Shown here one piece after another: positions 8,724 through 16,822 of a stretch of 64,000 nt of DNA. This DNA is from Flavobacterium saccharophilum (GTDB lineage Bacteria; Bacteroidota; Bacteroidia; Flavobacteriales; Flavobacteriaceae): contig NZ_FRBY01000001.1 in NCBI RefSeq assembly GCF_900142735.1, forward strand, positions 558,001 to 622,000, given 5' to 3'. The position numbers were made by a program, and so were the translations under genes. The notes beneath the pieces are model-generated. The model saw nothing but the letters and a program-made list of their open reading frames with translations, did not search any database and was not told where the DNA came from. Every line of letters starts with the position of its first letter. Within the stretch, counting starts at the first letter, position 1.

Positions 8724-10301
8724 ATGGCGGAAATCAAACCTGCTGAAATTTCAGCAATATTAAGAAAGCAAGTAGAAGGTTTTGAATCTGGTGCTACGCT
8801 AGAGGAAGTAGGAACGGTACTTCAAGTTGGAGATGGTATTGCTCGTATTTACGGGCTATCGAATGTACAATATGGTGAGTTAGTTGAATTTGAAAACGGA
8901 CTTGAAGCTATTGTATTGAACCTTGAAGAAGACAATGTTGGTGTGGTACTTTTAGGACCATCAACTGGAATCAAAGAAGGATCAACAGCAAAAAGAACAC
9001 AACGTATTGCTTCTCTTAAAGTAGGTGAGCAAATGGTAGGACGTGTAGTTAACACTCTTGGTTTTCCAATTGATGGAAAAGGACCAATTGGTGGAGACTT
9101 ATACGAAATGCCTTTAGAAAGAAAAGCTCCTGGAGTTATCTTCCGTCAGCCGGTTACTGAGCCATTACAAACAGGAGTAAAAGCAGTAGATGCTATGATC
9201 CCGGTTGGTCGTGGACAACGTGAGCTTGTTATTGGTGACCGTCAAACAGGTAAATCAACTGTTTGTATCGATACAATCTTAAATCAAAAAGAATTTTACG
9301 ATGCAGGAAAACCTGTATTCTGTATATATGTTGCAATTGGGCAAAAAGCTTCAACTGTAGCAGGAATTGCTAAAATGTTAGAAGAAAAAGGTGCAATGGC
9401 TTATACAGTTATTGTTGCAGCTAATGCTTCTGATCCAGCTCCAATGCAAGTTTATGCTCCTTTCGCAGGTGCTGCAATTGGAGAGTACTTTAGAGATTCA
9501 GGTCGTCCTGCACTTATTGTGTATGATGATTTATCTAAACAAGCTGTTGCTTACCGTGAGGTTTCTCTTTTATTAAGAAGACCACCGGGACGTGAGGCTT
9601 ATCCTGGAGACGTTTTCTACTTACACTCTCGTTTATTAGAGCGTGCTTGTAAAGTAATTGCTGATGATGGAATTGCTAAAAACATGAACGATTTACCAGA
9701 TTCTATCAAGTCTATCGTAAAAGGTGGTGGTTCATTAACTGCTTTACCAATTATCGAAACTCAGGCTGGTGACGTTTCTGCATATATCCCAACAAACGTA
9801 ATTTCGATTACAGATGGTCAAATTTTCCTTGATGGAGATTTGTTTAACTCTGGAGTTCGTCCTGCGATCAACGTAGGTATCTCTGTATCTCGTGTTGGAG
9901 GTAATGCTCAGATTAAATCAATGAAAAAAGTTTCTGGAACTTTAAAATTAGACCAGGCTCAATTCCGTGAATTAGAGGCTTTCGCTAAATTTGGTTCTGA
10001 TCTTGATTCAGTTACTTTAAACGTAATCGAAAAAGGTAAAAGAAACGTTGAAATCTTGAAACAAGGTTTGAACGATCCTTATACAGTTGAAAATCAAGTA
10101 GCTATTATTTACGCTGGTTCTAAAAACTTATTGAAAAGTGTTCCTGTAAATAAAGTAAAAGAATTTGAAGCTGATTTCTTAGCTTACTTAAACAGTAAAC
10201 ATAAAGATACGCTTAATGCGTTGAAAGCTGGTAAGTTAGATGACAACATTACAGATGTTATCGAAAAAGCAGCAAAAGAAATTTCAGCAAAATATATCTA
10301 A
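8724..10301 (+). CDS. atpA: ATP synthase F1 subunit alpha
   Basis: A 525-residue alpha subunit with a beta-barrel amino domain, nucleotide-binding core and helical carboxyl domain. The P-loop GDRQTGKST is near residue 170, and the conserved alpha-type segments [20 protein letters not shown] and VSRVGGNAQ follow. Alpha sites bind nucleotide but are not catalytic; the beta subunit gene (atpD) is not in this window. Start ATG 8724 gives [15 protein letters not shown], the usual amino end. A 17-bp inverted repeat lies in the 91-bp gap before atpG. Confidence 0.98.
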   Translation: MAEIKPAEISAILRKQVEGFESGATLEEVGTVLQVGDGIARIYGLSNVQYGELVEFENGLEAIVLNLEEDNVGVVLLGPSTGIKEGSTAKRTQRIASLKVGEQMVGRVVNTLGFPIDGKGPIGGDLYEMPLERKAPGVIFRQPVTEPLQTGVKAVDAMIPVGRGQRELVIGDRQTGKSTVCIDTILNQKEFYDAGKPVFCIYVAIGQKASTVAGIAKMLEEKGAMAYTVIVAANASDPAPMQVYAPFAGAAIGEYFRDSGRPALIVYDDLSKQAVAYREVSLLLRRPPGREAYPGDVFYLHSRLLERACKVIADDGIAKNMNDLPDSIKSIVKGGGSLTALPIIETQAGDVSAYIPTNVISITDGQIFLDGDLFNSGVRPAINVGISVSRVGGNAQIKSMKKVSGTLKLDQAQFRELEAFAKFGSDLDSVTLNVIEKGKRNVEILKQGLNDPYTVENQVAIIYAGSKNLLKSVPVNKVKEFEADFLAYLNSKHKDTLNALKAGKLDDNITDVIEKAAKEISAKYI

Positions 10302-10315
10302 TTAGATAATTCGTT

Positions 10316-10363
10316 AATTAGATAATTAGAAAATATCTCAGGAAACTTTCTAATTATCTAATT
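10316..10363. repeat. Perfect 17-bp inverted repeat between atpA and atpG
   Basis: Arms at 10316-10332 and 10347-10363 are exact reverse complements with a 14-nt loop. They are built from AATTAGATAATTAG words and contain almost no GC, so the stem is weak, and no U-run follows. It resembles the word-repeat inverted elements found in other gaps of this window. Confidence 0.7.
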
Positions 10364-10392
10364 TTCAAATTGTCACATTTTTTAATCGACAA

Positions 10393-11253
10393 ATGGCAAA
10401 TTTAAAGGAAATCCGTAATAGAATTACTTCCGTTTCATCGACGATGCAAATTACATCGGCTATGAAAATGGTTTCTGCAGCAAAGCTTAAGAAAGCACAA
10501 GATGCAATCACTGCGATGCGCCCTTATGCCGAGAAATTAACGGAGTTGTTACAAAATCTTTCTGCTACACTTGATGGTGAAGTTGGAGGTGATTACACGA
10601 CACAACGTGAAGTAAAAAAAGTATTGCTTGTTGCTATAACTTCAAACAGAGGTTTATGTGGTGCATTCAATTCTAACGTAATTAAAGAGATTAAGAATCG
10701 TGCTGCTTTTTACGCTGGAAAACAAGTTGATGTTTTTCCAATCGGTAAAAAAGGAAATGATGTACTAAGTAAAACTTTTAAAGTTCACGGTCATCATAAT
10801 GCCATTTTTGATCACTTAACTTTTGAAAATGTTGCCGGAATTGCAGACAATTTGACTGAAAAATTCTTATCTGGAGAATATGACAGAATCGAATTGATCT
10901 ACAATCAGTTTAAAAATGCTGCGACTCAAATTGTTCAGACAGAACAGTTTTTACCGTTAGCTCCAATTAAATCTGATGTACCAGTTTCAGCTGCAGATTA
11001 CATTTTCGAACCTTCAAAAGAAGAAATCGTGTTAACTTTGATTCCTAAATCATTGAAAACGCAACTATACAAAGGAATTCGTGATTCATTTGCCTCAGAA
11101 CACGGAGCACGTATGACAGCTATGCACAAAGCAACTGACAACGCTACTGAATTAAGAAACCAATTGAAATTAACTTACAACAAAGCACGTCAGGCTGCTA
11201 TTACTAATGAAATCCTTGAGATCGTTGGTGGTGCAGAAGCATTGAACGGATAA
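10393..11253 (+). CDS. atpG: ATP synthase F1 subunit gamma
   Basis: A 286-residue central rotor shaft. Its long amino-terminal helix begins ANLKEIRNRITSVSSTMQIT and the carboxyl helix ends with ARQAAITNEILEIVGGAEAL, both strongly conserved. The middle domain includes SNRGLCGAFN. It is the last ATP synthase gene of this operon; a clear intrinsic terminator follows 23 bp later. Subunits beta and epsilon must be encoded elsewhere, which is the common arrangement in Bacteroidota. Confidence 0.97.
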   Translation: MANLKEIRNRITSVSSTMQITSAMKMVSAAKLKKAQDAITAMRPYAEKLTELLQNLSATLDGEVGGDYTTQREVKKVLLVAITSNRGLCGAFNSNVIKEIKNRAAFYAGKQVDVFPIGKKGNDVLSKTFKVHGHHNAIFDHLTFENVAGIADNLTEKFLSGEYDRIELIYNQFKNAATQIVQTEQFLPLAPIKSDVPVSAADYIFEPSKEEIVLTLIPKSLKTQLYKGIRDSFASEHGARMTAMHKATDNATELRNQLKLTYNKARQAAITNEILEIVGGAEALNG

Positions 11254-11275
11254 GATGTATTTTAAGAAAATAGCT

Positions 11276-11310
11276 AAAAAGAGCCAACTTATTGTTGGCT
11301 CTTTTTTTTT
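11276..11310 (+). terminator. Intrinsic terminator of the atp operon
   Basis: GAGCCAAC at 11281-11288 pairs with GTTGGCTC at 11294-11301 around a TTATT loop, extended by the five upstream A bases, and is followed by a run of nine Ts. It lies 23 bp after the atpG stop. Confidence 0.93.
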
Positions 11311-11531
11311 GGCAATTATTTTTGTGGTTTCCAATAAATTAGTAAAATTCGTGAAATATTTTTTTCGTTTTTAGAAAATTTATGAGAATTAACTTATTTG
11401 GTAATTAAATAGTTACAATTTAATTTTAAAAAACTATATATTTATGCCTTTATAATTAGTAACTTTTTAACACTTTCTGCGTATAACATTTAACAACCAA
11501 AAAGTTATTAAAAATAGTTTAACCTAAAACA
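11311..11531. other. AT-rich intergenic region before the six-gene cassette
   Basis: A 221-bp gap between the atp terminator and the first cassette gene. It is very AT-rich and should hold the cassette promoter, but I find no exact TAnnTTTG element. The closest is tatgccttta near 11442, which lacks the final G. No hairpin or repeat of note is seen. Confidence 0.4.
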
Positions 11532-12206
11532 ATGGCAAAAGAAAGTTTCAATTGGAAAAGTCTCTTCATTAATGATGAGACAAATAATTCAGAGGGCACA
11601 GCGGCAACTCAACCATCGACGCCCATTTCAACAACTACTGACAAGAAGTTTCCGAATCAAGCTACAGAAGCATTTCCAACAAATTCGCTGACAAATCCTT
11701 TTTTAAACGAAATTTTCGAAGTTTACGATAAAGGTTTTGAATCATTGAATGAGTCTGGCTTTGATTTTTTCGAACTTTATAAATCTGTTATGGCGGTTGG
11801 AGTAACAAATCCACAAAGTTATCAGATGGCTTTTACTATGGGTAAATCTATCAAGTCTGACCTGACTAAAGAATTCCTTTTACAGAAAGGTAGTTTTTAT
11901 ATTGCTGAAATCGAAAAGGTTTATGCCAAATATGATACTATTGGGAAAACAAAAAAAGCCGAGTTAGACAATACGATAACAAAAGAAAAGTATAATTTAT
12001 CTAAAAGTATTTCTGATTTGGAAGCCAAAATTATTGAACTTCAAAAAGAATTAGAAGCCAAGAAAATTGAACTTCAAAAAATTGATCCTGTTAATATGGA
12101 ACAACTATCAGAAATTCAATTAAAGATGGATGCCAACAATTTAGCTAAACAAAAAATATTAACCTCAATCAATACTGTAATAACAGGAATTAATCAATAT
12201 TTATAA
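11532..12206 (+). CDS. Uncharacterised coiled-coil protein, first gene of the six-gene cassette
   Basis: A 224-residue soluble protein with no signal peptide or membrane helix. Residues 1-50 are polar and Thr/Ser/Pro-rich, probably disordered. Residues 55-120 look globular (FLNEIFEVYDKGFESLNES, then a helical segment). Residues 145-205 form a clear coiled coil (ISDLEAKIIELQKELEAKKI). The last base of its stop codon is the first base of the next gene's ATG, implying coupled translation. I do not recognise the family. It probably acts in the cytoplasm with the membrane protein encoded next. Confidence 0.8.
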   Translation: MAKESFNWKSLFINDETNNSEGTAATQPSTPISTTTDKKFPNQATEAFPTNSLTNPFLNEIFEVYDKGFESLNESGFDFFELYKSVMAVGVTNPQSYQMAFTMGKSIKSDLTKEFLLQKGSFYIAEIEKVYAKYDTIGKTKKAELDNTITKEKYNLSKSISDLEAKIIELQKELEAKKIELQKIDPVNMEQLSEIQLKMDANNLAKQKILTSINTVITGINQYL

Positions 12207-13327
12207 TGGATAAATACGAACAAGAAAGAAGTACTCTTTTGACATTGCCAATTTTAAAACACTTTGACGAGTCTAAAGGAGAAATTGCTTTAAAATCAGG
12301 CGCGCTTAAAAAAGGTGAAAAGTCATTGTTTTTGGCTTTGGCACTTGGTTTATTAGGAGTTGGTGGTTATTTAATCTGGACCTATATTATTCCGCCATTA
12401 TTTACAATGTTGGGTCAGGCCATTGCTTTGTCTGCGACGGGAGTATTTTTGGTTTTTTTAGTTATGATGGCTCCAGTTATTATGAAAGCGCTTCGTTTTG
12501 CGACAAAAAATATTCATAAAGCGTTGATTCAGAGTAATCCTTTTAATGAGTTAGAGGAGCAAAAACAAAAAATGATTAAAAATCGTGAAGTTTTTAAGAA
12601 TACAAAAGCAAAGCTAAAAGGTCTTAAAAATGAAATGGAAATTGAAGCCAATAAATCTGAAAAAGAGGCAAAAGAATTTCAGGAAGATGTTTTAAGCTTA
12701 CAGCGTCAGTCAGAAAAATTGAAATCTGCGATGGATGAAATGGTAAAACAAAATGGTGTTGCGGCAAAGGATACTGATGAATATGTAGCCTTGCAAAGTG
12801 AATTAGCCAGAAAGTTAAGCGATTCTCAAAGGGTTTCAACGCAATATGAGCAGAGCAAGAGTTTTATTCAAAAATATGGTGTTCGTGCCAATGTATTAGG
12901 TAAAATGGACCGTAAATTGACTTTAGCAGGAACAGCAATCGATATTAAAATTGCTGATTTTGATGTGACAGTTAAGATGCTTCAAAAAGAATATGAATTT
13001 GCTAAGAATGCTAAAGAAGCAACAGAAAGTGCTAAAAGCGCCATGTTATTCACTAAAGATTGGGAATTAGAATATGCTCTTGAAGTTGTAACTTCTACAA
13101 TTGCCCAGGATATTGCTAAAACTTCTGAAAATTTAATTGATATTGATGCGTTGACTTCTAAATATTCTGTTGATAACGACGAACTTTATTCAAGGTTAGA
13201 TTCATTGGCAGATGAAATTAAAACAGGTGATAATACAATTCCGGATTCAACAAAATATACAAATCCAAATTACAAAATGACCAAAGACGATAAAATGTCT
13301 GGTGGTGGTTTTGGAGATATTTTTTAA
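12206..13327 (+). CDS. Two-TM membrane protein with long coiled coil (PspA-like architecture, unassigned)
   Basis: A 373-residue protein. A short cytosolic amino end precedes two membrane helices (about 41-63 and 67-95), then a long charged coiled-coil region from about 115 to 230 with heptads of Glu/Lys/Leu, another helical stretch to 330, and a Gly-rich end (MSGGGFGDIF). The coiled-coil body recalls PspA/IM30-type envelope-stress proteins, but these are not membrane-anchored by a helical hairpin, so I do not assign that name. The one-base overlap with the previous gene and the 23-bp gap to the OmpA fusion place it in the cassette. It may form a membrane scaffold; that is inference. Confidence 0.8.
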   Translation: MDKYEQERSTLLTLPILKHFDESKGEIALKSGALKKGEKSLFLALALGLLGVGGYLIWTYIIPPLFTMLGQAIALSATGVFLVFLVMMAPVIMKALRFATKNIHKALIQSNPFNELEEQKQKMIKNREVFKNTKAKLKGLKNEMEIEANKSEKEAKEFQEDVLSLQRQSEKLKSAMDEMVKQNGVAAKDTDEYVALQSELARKLSDSQRVSTQYEQSKSFIQKYGVRANVLGKMDRKLTLAGTAIDIKIADFDVTVKMLQKEYEFAKNAKEATESAKSAMLFTKDWELEYALEVVTSTIAQDIAKTSENLIDIDALTSKYSVDNDELYSRLDSLADEIKTGDNTIPDSTKYTNPNYKMTKDDKMSGGGFGDIF

Positions 13328-13350
13328 TACAATTAAATTTTTAAATAAAA

Positions 13351-15165
13351 ATGGGAAAAATTTTAAGAACAGAAAAGTTAACTACTCTTTCTGAATTATT
13401 GATCGTTATTGTTGGAATTGGAATAATTTTAGGTGGAGTTTATTATTTATCTCCTGGAATTAAGACAGCTGTTTCTAAGCAATTAAACGGAATGGAGTTA
13501 AACTCGACAGATGTTAATAATGTTACCAATGCCGAAAAAATATCACTTCCTTCAAAAGAAATATCTACAGAAGTTGCAGACAAACCTTTAGTAAAAATTG
13601 GTGCTTATGCATGGAACGCGCAGTCAGGAATTATTGTTTCTAATGGTGGTCCAAAAACAACAAAAGGATCATTGATGGAAAAAAACGGAGTTAATTTGGA
13701 GATTATCCGTCAGGACTGGTTGTCTGAATTGCGTAATATGCAAATGAAATTTATCGAAGAATTTGATAAAGGTGAAGCTTTCCCTTCTTCAGATAAAAGT
13801 GTTTTTGCTGTTATGATCATGGGTGACGGTGCACCATTTTATATTAGTTCTGTTCAAAAATCATTAGACGAAAAATACGGAAAAGATAAATACCACTTAC
13901 AAGTTATGGGTGTAGTGGGGATGAGTTATGGTGAAGATAAATTGATTGGACCTCCAAGCTGGAAATCGGACCCAAAAACGATGAAAGGTTCTGTTATCTC
14001 TGCTGTTCTTGGAGATGGTGACTGGGTTACTACTGTAAACTATTGTTTTGCAAACGGATTAAAAGTGAATCCTGATCCAACTACATATGATGCAGATGCT
14101 GTGAACATTTATCCGTCTGAAAATGATGATTATATTAAATCTGCTGAAGAATTAATCAAATCTCAGACAACGGGATGGACTGTTACTTTGAAAGAAGTAG
14201 TTAACGGAAAATTGACTGGAAAATCTGTAAACAGAAAAATCGACGGTTGTGCTACATGGACACCTGGAGATAAAACAGTTTTTGATAAATTGACTGGTTT
14301 TGTTGATATTGTTTCTACAAGAGAATTCAATAACCAAATGCCAACAGCTCTTATTGGAGTTAAAGAATGGGCTGAAAAAAATCCTGCTATCGTTTCTAAT
14401 ATTTTGAAATCGGCATTGACGGCTTCAAATCAAATGAAAAATTATGAAGACTGGAAAGTAAGAGCTTCAGAAGCAGTTGCTGATACTTATAAACTTGAAA
14501 CGCCTGAATATTGGTACAAAATGTTCAAAGGACAACAAGGAACAAAAGCTGGACTGACTTATAATATGGGTGGATCTAAAGTATTTAACTATGCTGATGC
14601 AATGCAATACTTTGGTTTATCTGATGGTGTTAACAGATATAAATCGGTTTACAACCAGGTTTCCGGATATTTGACAGAGTTGAATCCGTTTGGATTTAAT
14701 GAAAATGTTGGAGCTGTAGTTCCTTACGATCAGGCAGTAAACTTGTTTTTCCTGAAAAACATCAACGATATCGAATCTACTTCGGCTGATAAAGCAGATT
14801 ATAGTTCAGAGGCAAAAGAAGTTGTAGCTTCTGGAGAATGGAAAATTAATTTTAATACTGGAAGTGCTGAGATTTCAAACTCTTCTAGTAGAGAAGTAGA
14901 AAAAATCTACAATCTTTTAATACAAGCAGAAAATACAAAATTAACAGTTGTTGGTCACACAGATAATGTTGGAAATGCAGATGCTAACTTAGCTTTATCA
15001 AAAAGCAGAGCTGAAGCGGTTGTAAATTATCTTAAACAAAAAGGTATTCCTGCAAGCCGTTTCCAATTAGTTGACGGAAAAGGGCAAAGCGATCCGGTTG
15101 CAGATAATAATACTGCTTCTGGGAAAGCATCAAACAGACGTGTGGTTATCACTTTATTAAAATAA
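13351..15165 (+). CDS. Membrane-anchored ABC solute-binding protein fused to an OmpA peptidoglycan-binding domain
   Basis: A 604-residue fusion. A single membrane anchor at residues 14-33 is followed by a periplasmic solute-binding domain (about 65-480) of the class used by nitrate/taurine/phosphate-type importers. Residues 495-604 form an OmpA-like domain: HTDNVG with the peptidoglycan-contacting Asp538, NLALSKSRA with Arg553, and NRRVV near the end. The protein should therefore be fixed to the inner membrane and bound to the cell wall at once. The ligand is unknown. It lies just before a matching ABC permease and ATPase, separated by a terminator-like hairpin. Similar proteins are labelled phosphate ABC transporter substrate-binding/OmpA proteins in Bacteroidota; I see no direct evidence for phosphate. 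Confidence 0.87.
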   Translation: MGKILRTEKLTTLSELLIVIVGIGIILGGVYYLSPGIKTAVSKQLNGMELNSTDVNNVTNAEKISLPSKEISTEVADKPLVKIGAYAWNAQSGIIVSNGGPKTTKGSLMEKNGVNLEIIRQDWLSELRNMQMKFIEEFDKGEAFPSSDKSVFAVMIMGDGAPFYISSVQKSLDEKYGKDKYHLQVMGVVGMSYGEDKLIGPPSWKSDPKTMKGSVISAVLGDGDWVTTVNYCFANGLKVNPDPTTYDADAVNIYPSENDDYIKSAEELIKSQTTGWTVTLKEVVNGKLTGKSVNRKIDGCATWTPGDKTVFDKLTGFVDIVSTREFNNQMPTALIGVKEWAEKNPAIVSNILKSALTASNQMKNYEDWKVRASEAVADTYKLETPEYWYKMFKGQQGTKAGLTYNMGGSKVFNYADAMQYFGLSDGVNRYKSVYNQVSGYLTELNPFGFNENVGAVVPYDQAVNLFFLKNINDIESTSADKADYSSEAKEVVASGEWKINFNTGSAEISNSSSREVEKIYNLLIQAENTKLTVVGHTDNVGNADANLALSKSRAEAVVNYLKQKGIPASRFQLVDGKGQSDPVADNNTASGKASNRRVVITLLK

Positions 15166-15173
15166 AAAATATT

Positions 15174-15201
15174 AAAAGGCTATCTTAACGGATAGCCTTT
15201 T
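15174..15201 (+). terminator. Internal hairpin between binding-protein gene and permease gene (attenuator-like)
   Basis: Eleven-bp perfect stem: arms 15174-15184 (aaaaggctatc) and 15191-15201 with loop TTAACG. The 3' arm ends in four Ts, then ACAATA. It lies 9 bp after the stop of the OmpA fusion and 9 bp before the permease ATG. It probably terminates part of the transcription, giving more binding protein than transporter. Confidence 0.75.
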
Positions 15202-15210
15202 ACAATAACT

Positions 15211-15981
15211 ATGGTAAAATTTTTAACTCCCTTTGAAAAAATATCAAAAATGAACAGAACGCTTATTTTAATAGGCTGGTTAGTTCTTTTGATTGTTATT
15301 TGGTTTGCGACAACTGCTGGCGAAAAACATCTTTTCCCATCTCCTTCTCAGGTTTTAACTGGATTTTCTGATTTGTATAGAGAAGGTTTAGTGGTACATA
15401 TTTTCAATTCGTTGTCTTTATGTTTTATTTCGATTTTTTTGGCTACTATAATTTCTTTATTATTTGCGTATGCATGGCCAATTCCGTTATTGAAGCCGGT
15501 TGCTGAATTCGTTACAAAATTTAGATTTTTGCCTTTTACCGGACTTTCATTTTATATTACAATGGTAGTACACGATGCAAGAGCAATGCAGGTTTGGATT
15601 TTGGTAATTTTCCTGACGACCTTCCTAACAACATCATTAATTGCCGTTATCAAAGACATTCCACAGGAAGAATTTGATCATGCAAAAATGCTAAAATGTA
15701 CTCGATTAGAAGTCCTTTGGCAGGTTATCATTTTAGGAAGAGTAGATTATGTAATTGATGTCATCAGACAAAATCTTGCCATAACATGGATGATGCTGGT
15801 AACAGTTGAATCGATTGTGGTAGCTTCTGGTGGATTAGGGTTTTTAATTAAAAACTCTGATAAATTCATGAATACCGGAAGAATCATTGCACTTCAAATT
15901 ATCATTTTATTAATAGGTCTTGGATTAGATGCAGGAATAAATTTCTTAAGAAAAGCACTATTTAGATATTCAAAAATATAA
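15211..15981 (+). CDS. ABC transporter permease (BPD type, TauC/SsuC-like)
   Basis: A 256-residue permease with about six membrane helices. The cytoplasmic loop DIPQEEFDHAKMLKCTRLEV matches the EAA loop that docks the ATPase in binding-protein-dependent importers. Similarity is greatest to the nitrate/taurine/aliphatic sulfonate class. The ATPase follows after 2 bp, and the solute-binding partner is the OmpA fusion just upstream. An alternative start at Met14 (MNRTLILIGW) would place the start right before helix 1; the longer form is kept because ATG 15211 follows the hairpin at a normal distance. Confidence 0.87.
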   Translation: MVKFLTPFEKISKMNRTLILIGWLVLLIVIWFATTAGEKHLFPSPSQVLTGFSDLYREGLVVHIFNSLSLCFISIFLATIISLLFAYAWPIPLLKPVAEFVTKFRFLPFTGLSFYITMVVHDARAMQVWILVIFLTTFLTTSLIAVIKDIPQEEFDHAKMLKCTRLEVLWQVIILGRVDYVIDVIRQNLAITWMMLVTVESIVVASGGLGFLIKNSDKFMNTGRIIALQIIILLIGLGLDAGINFLRKALFRYSKI

Positions 15982-15983
15982 TC

Positions 15984-16814
15984 ATGAAACACGAATATAA
16001 AGAGACGCTTTTATACGTAGAAAATCTTAGTGTTGCCTACGATGATACGGTTATTATAAAGGATATAACGCTGATAGAAAAAGACGTAGTCAGAGACGGA
16101 GTACATTGTACAGGACAAGTTGTAGCTTTTGTTGGAAGATCGGGCAGAGGAAAATCGACTTTTTTTAAAGCATTGACTGGTTTGATTCCGACGAATTCCG
16201 GAAAAATTCTAATTAGAGATTTTGAAAACAAAGAACCTAATGCAGCTAAATCGGTAAACGAAGGTGACATTGGTTTTGTTGATCAGAAATATACTTTGTT
16301 CAGGCATAAAACGGTTACTCAGGCATTGCGGTTTTCACTGAGAAAAACAACATTGTCGAACACTGAAAAAGAAGAAAAAATAAAAAAGTATCTTAAAGAA
16401 TGGGGATTAGAAACTTGTGCAGACAAATATCCTAACGAACTTTCTGGCGGTCAAAGACAAAGAACGGCGATTATAGAACAGTTATTTTCATCGGATCAAT
16501 TTATTGTTTTAGACGAGCCTTTCTCAGGATTGGATGTCGGAAATATTGAAGAAGTAAAAAAGTCTTTTGAGTTGCTTGGTCAATCTTCAGATTTTAATAC
16601 GGTTATTTTTTCTACGCACGATATTGAATTGGCAATTGAATTGGCGCAGACTATTTACGTTATTGGTTATCCAACTATTAATGGAAAAAAGGAGCATTAT
16701 GGAACAATCGTAGCGAAATATGATTTGAGAGATATGGGCTTAGCCTGGAAAGATTATTGTGATGATCACTTAAAATTATCAAAAGAAATTATTCATCAAA
16801 TGATGATTTCTTAA
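15984..16814 (+). CDS. ABC transporter ATP-binding protein (TauB/SsuB-like)
   Basis: A 276-residue nucleotide-binding subunit. Walker A is GRSGRGKST at residues 51-59, the Q-loop is in DQKYTLF near 100, the signature LSGGQ is at 153-157, and Walker B is FIVLDEPF at 173-180, followed by STHD with the switch histidine. Compared with relatives it carries an insertion between the first beta strands (residues 33-44, KDVVRDGVHCTG). It starts 2 bp after the permease, so the two subunits are clearly paired. The next gene begins 8 bp later. Confidence 0.9.
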   Translation: MKHEYKETLLYVENLSVAYDDTVIIKDITLIEKDVVRDGVHCTGQVVAFVGRSGRGKSTFFKALTGLIPTNSGKILIRDFENKEPNAAKSVNEGDIGFVDQKYTLFRHKTVTQALRFSLRKTTLSNTEKEEKIKKYLKEWGLETCADKYPNELSGGQRQRTAIIEQLFSSDQFIVLDEPFSGLDVGNIEEVKKSFELLGQSSDFNTVIFSTHDIELAIELAQTIYVIGYPTINGKKEHYGTIVAKYDLRDMGLAWKDYCDDHLKLSKEIIHQMMIS

Positions 16815-16822
16815 ATTAGCGT

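Noticed and set aside
12206..13327. PspA phage-shock protein
   Set aside because: The coiled coil is similar in character, but the protein has a membrane hairpin and extra domains not found in PspA, and no PspA motif is clear.
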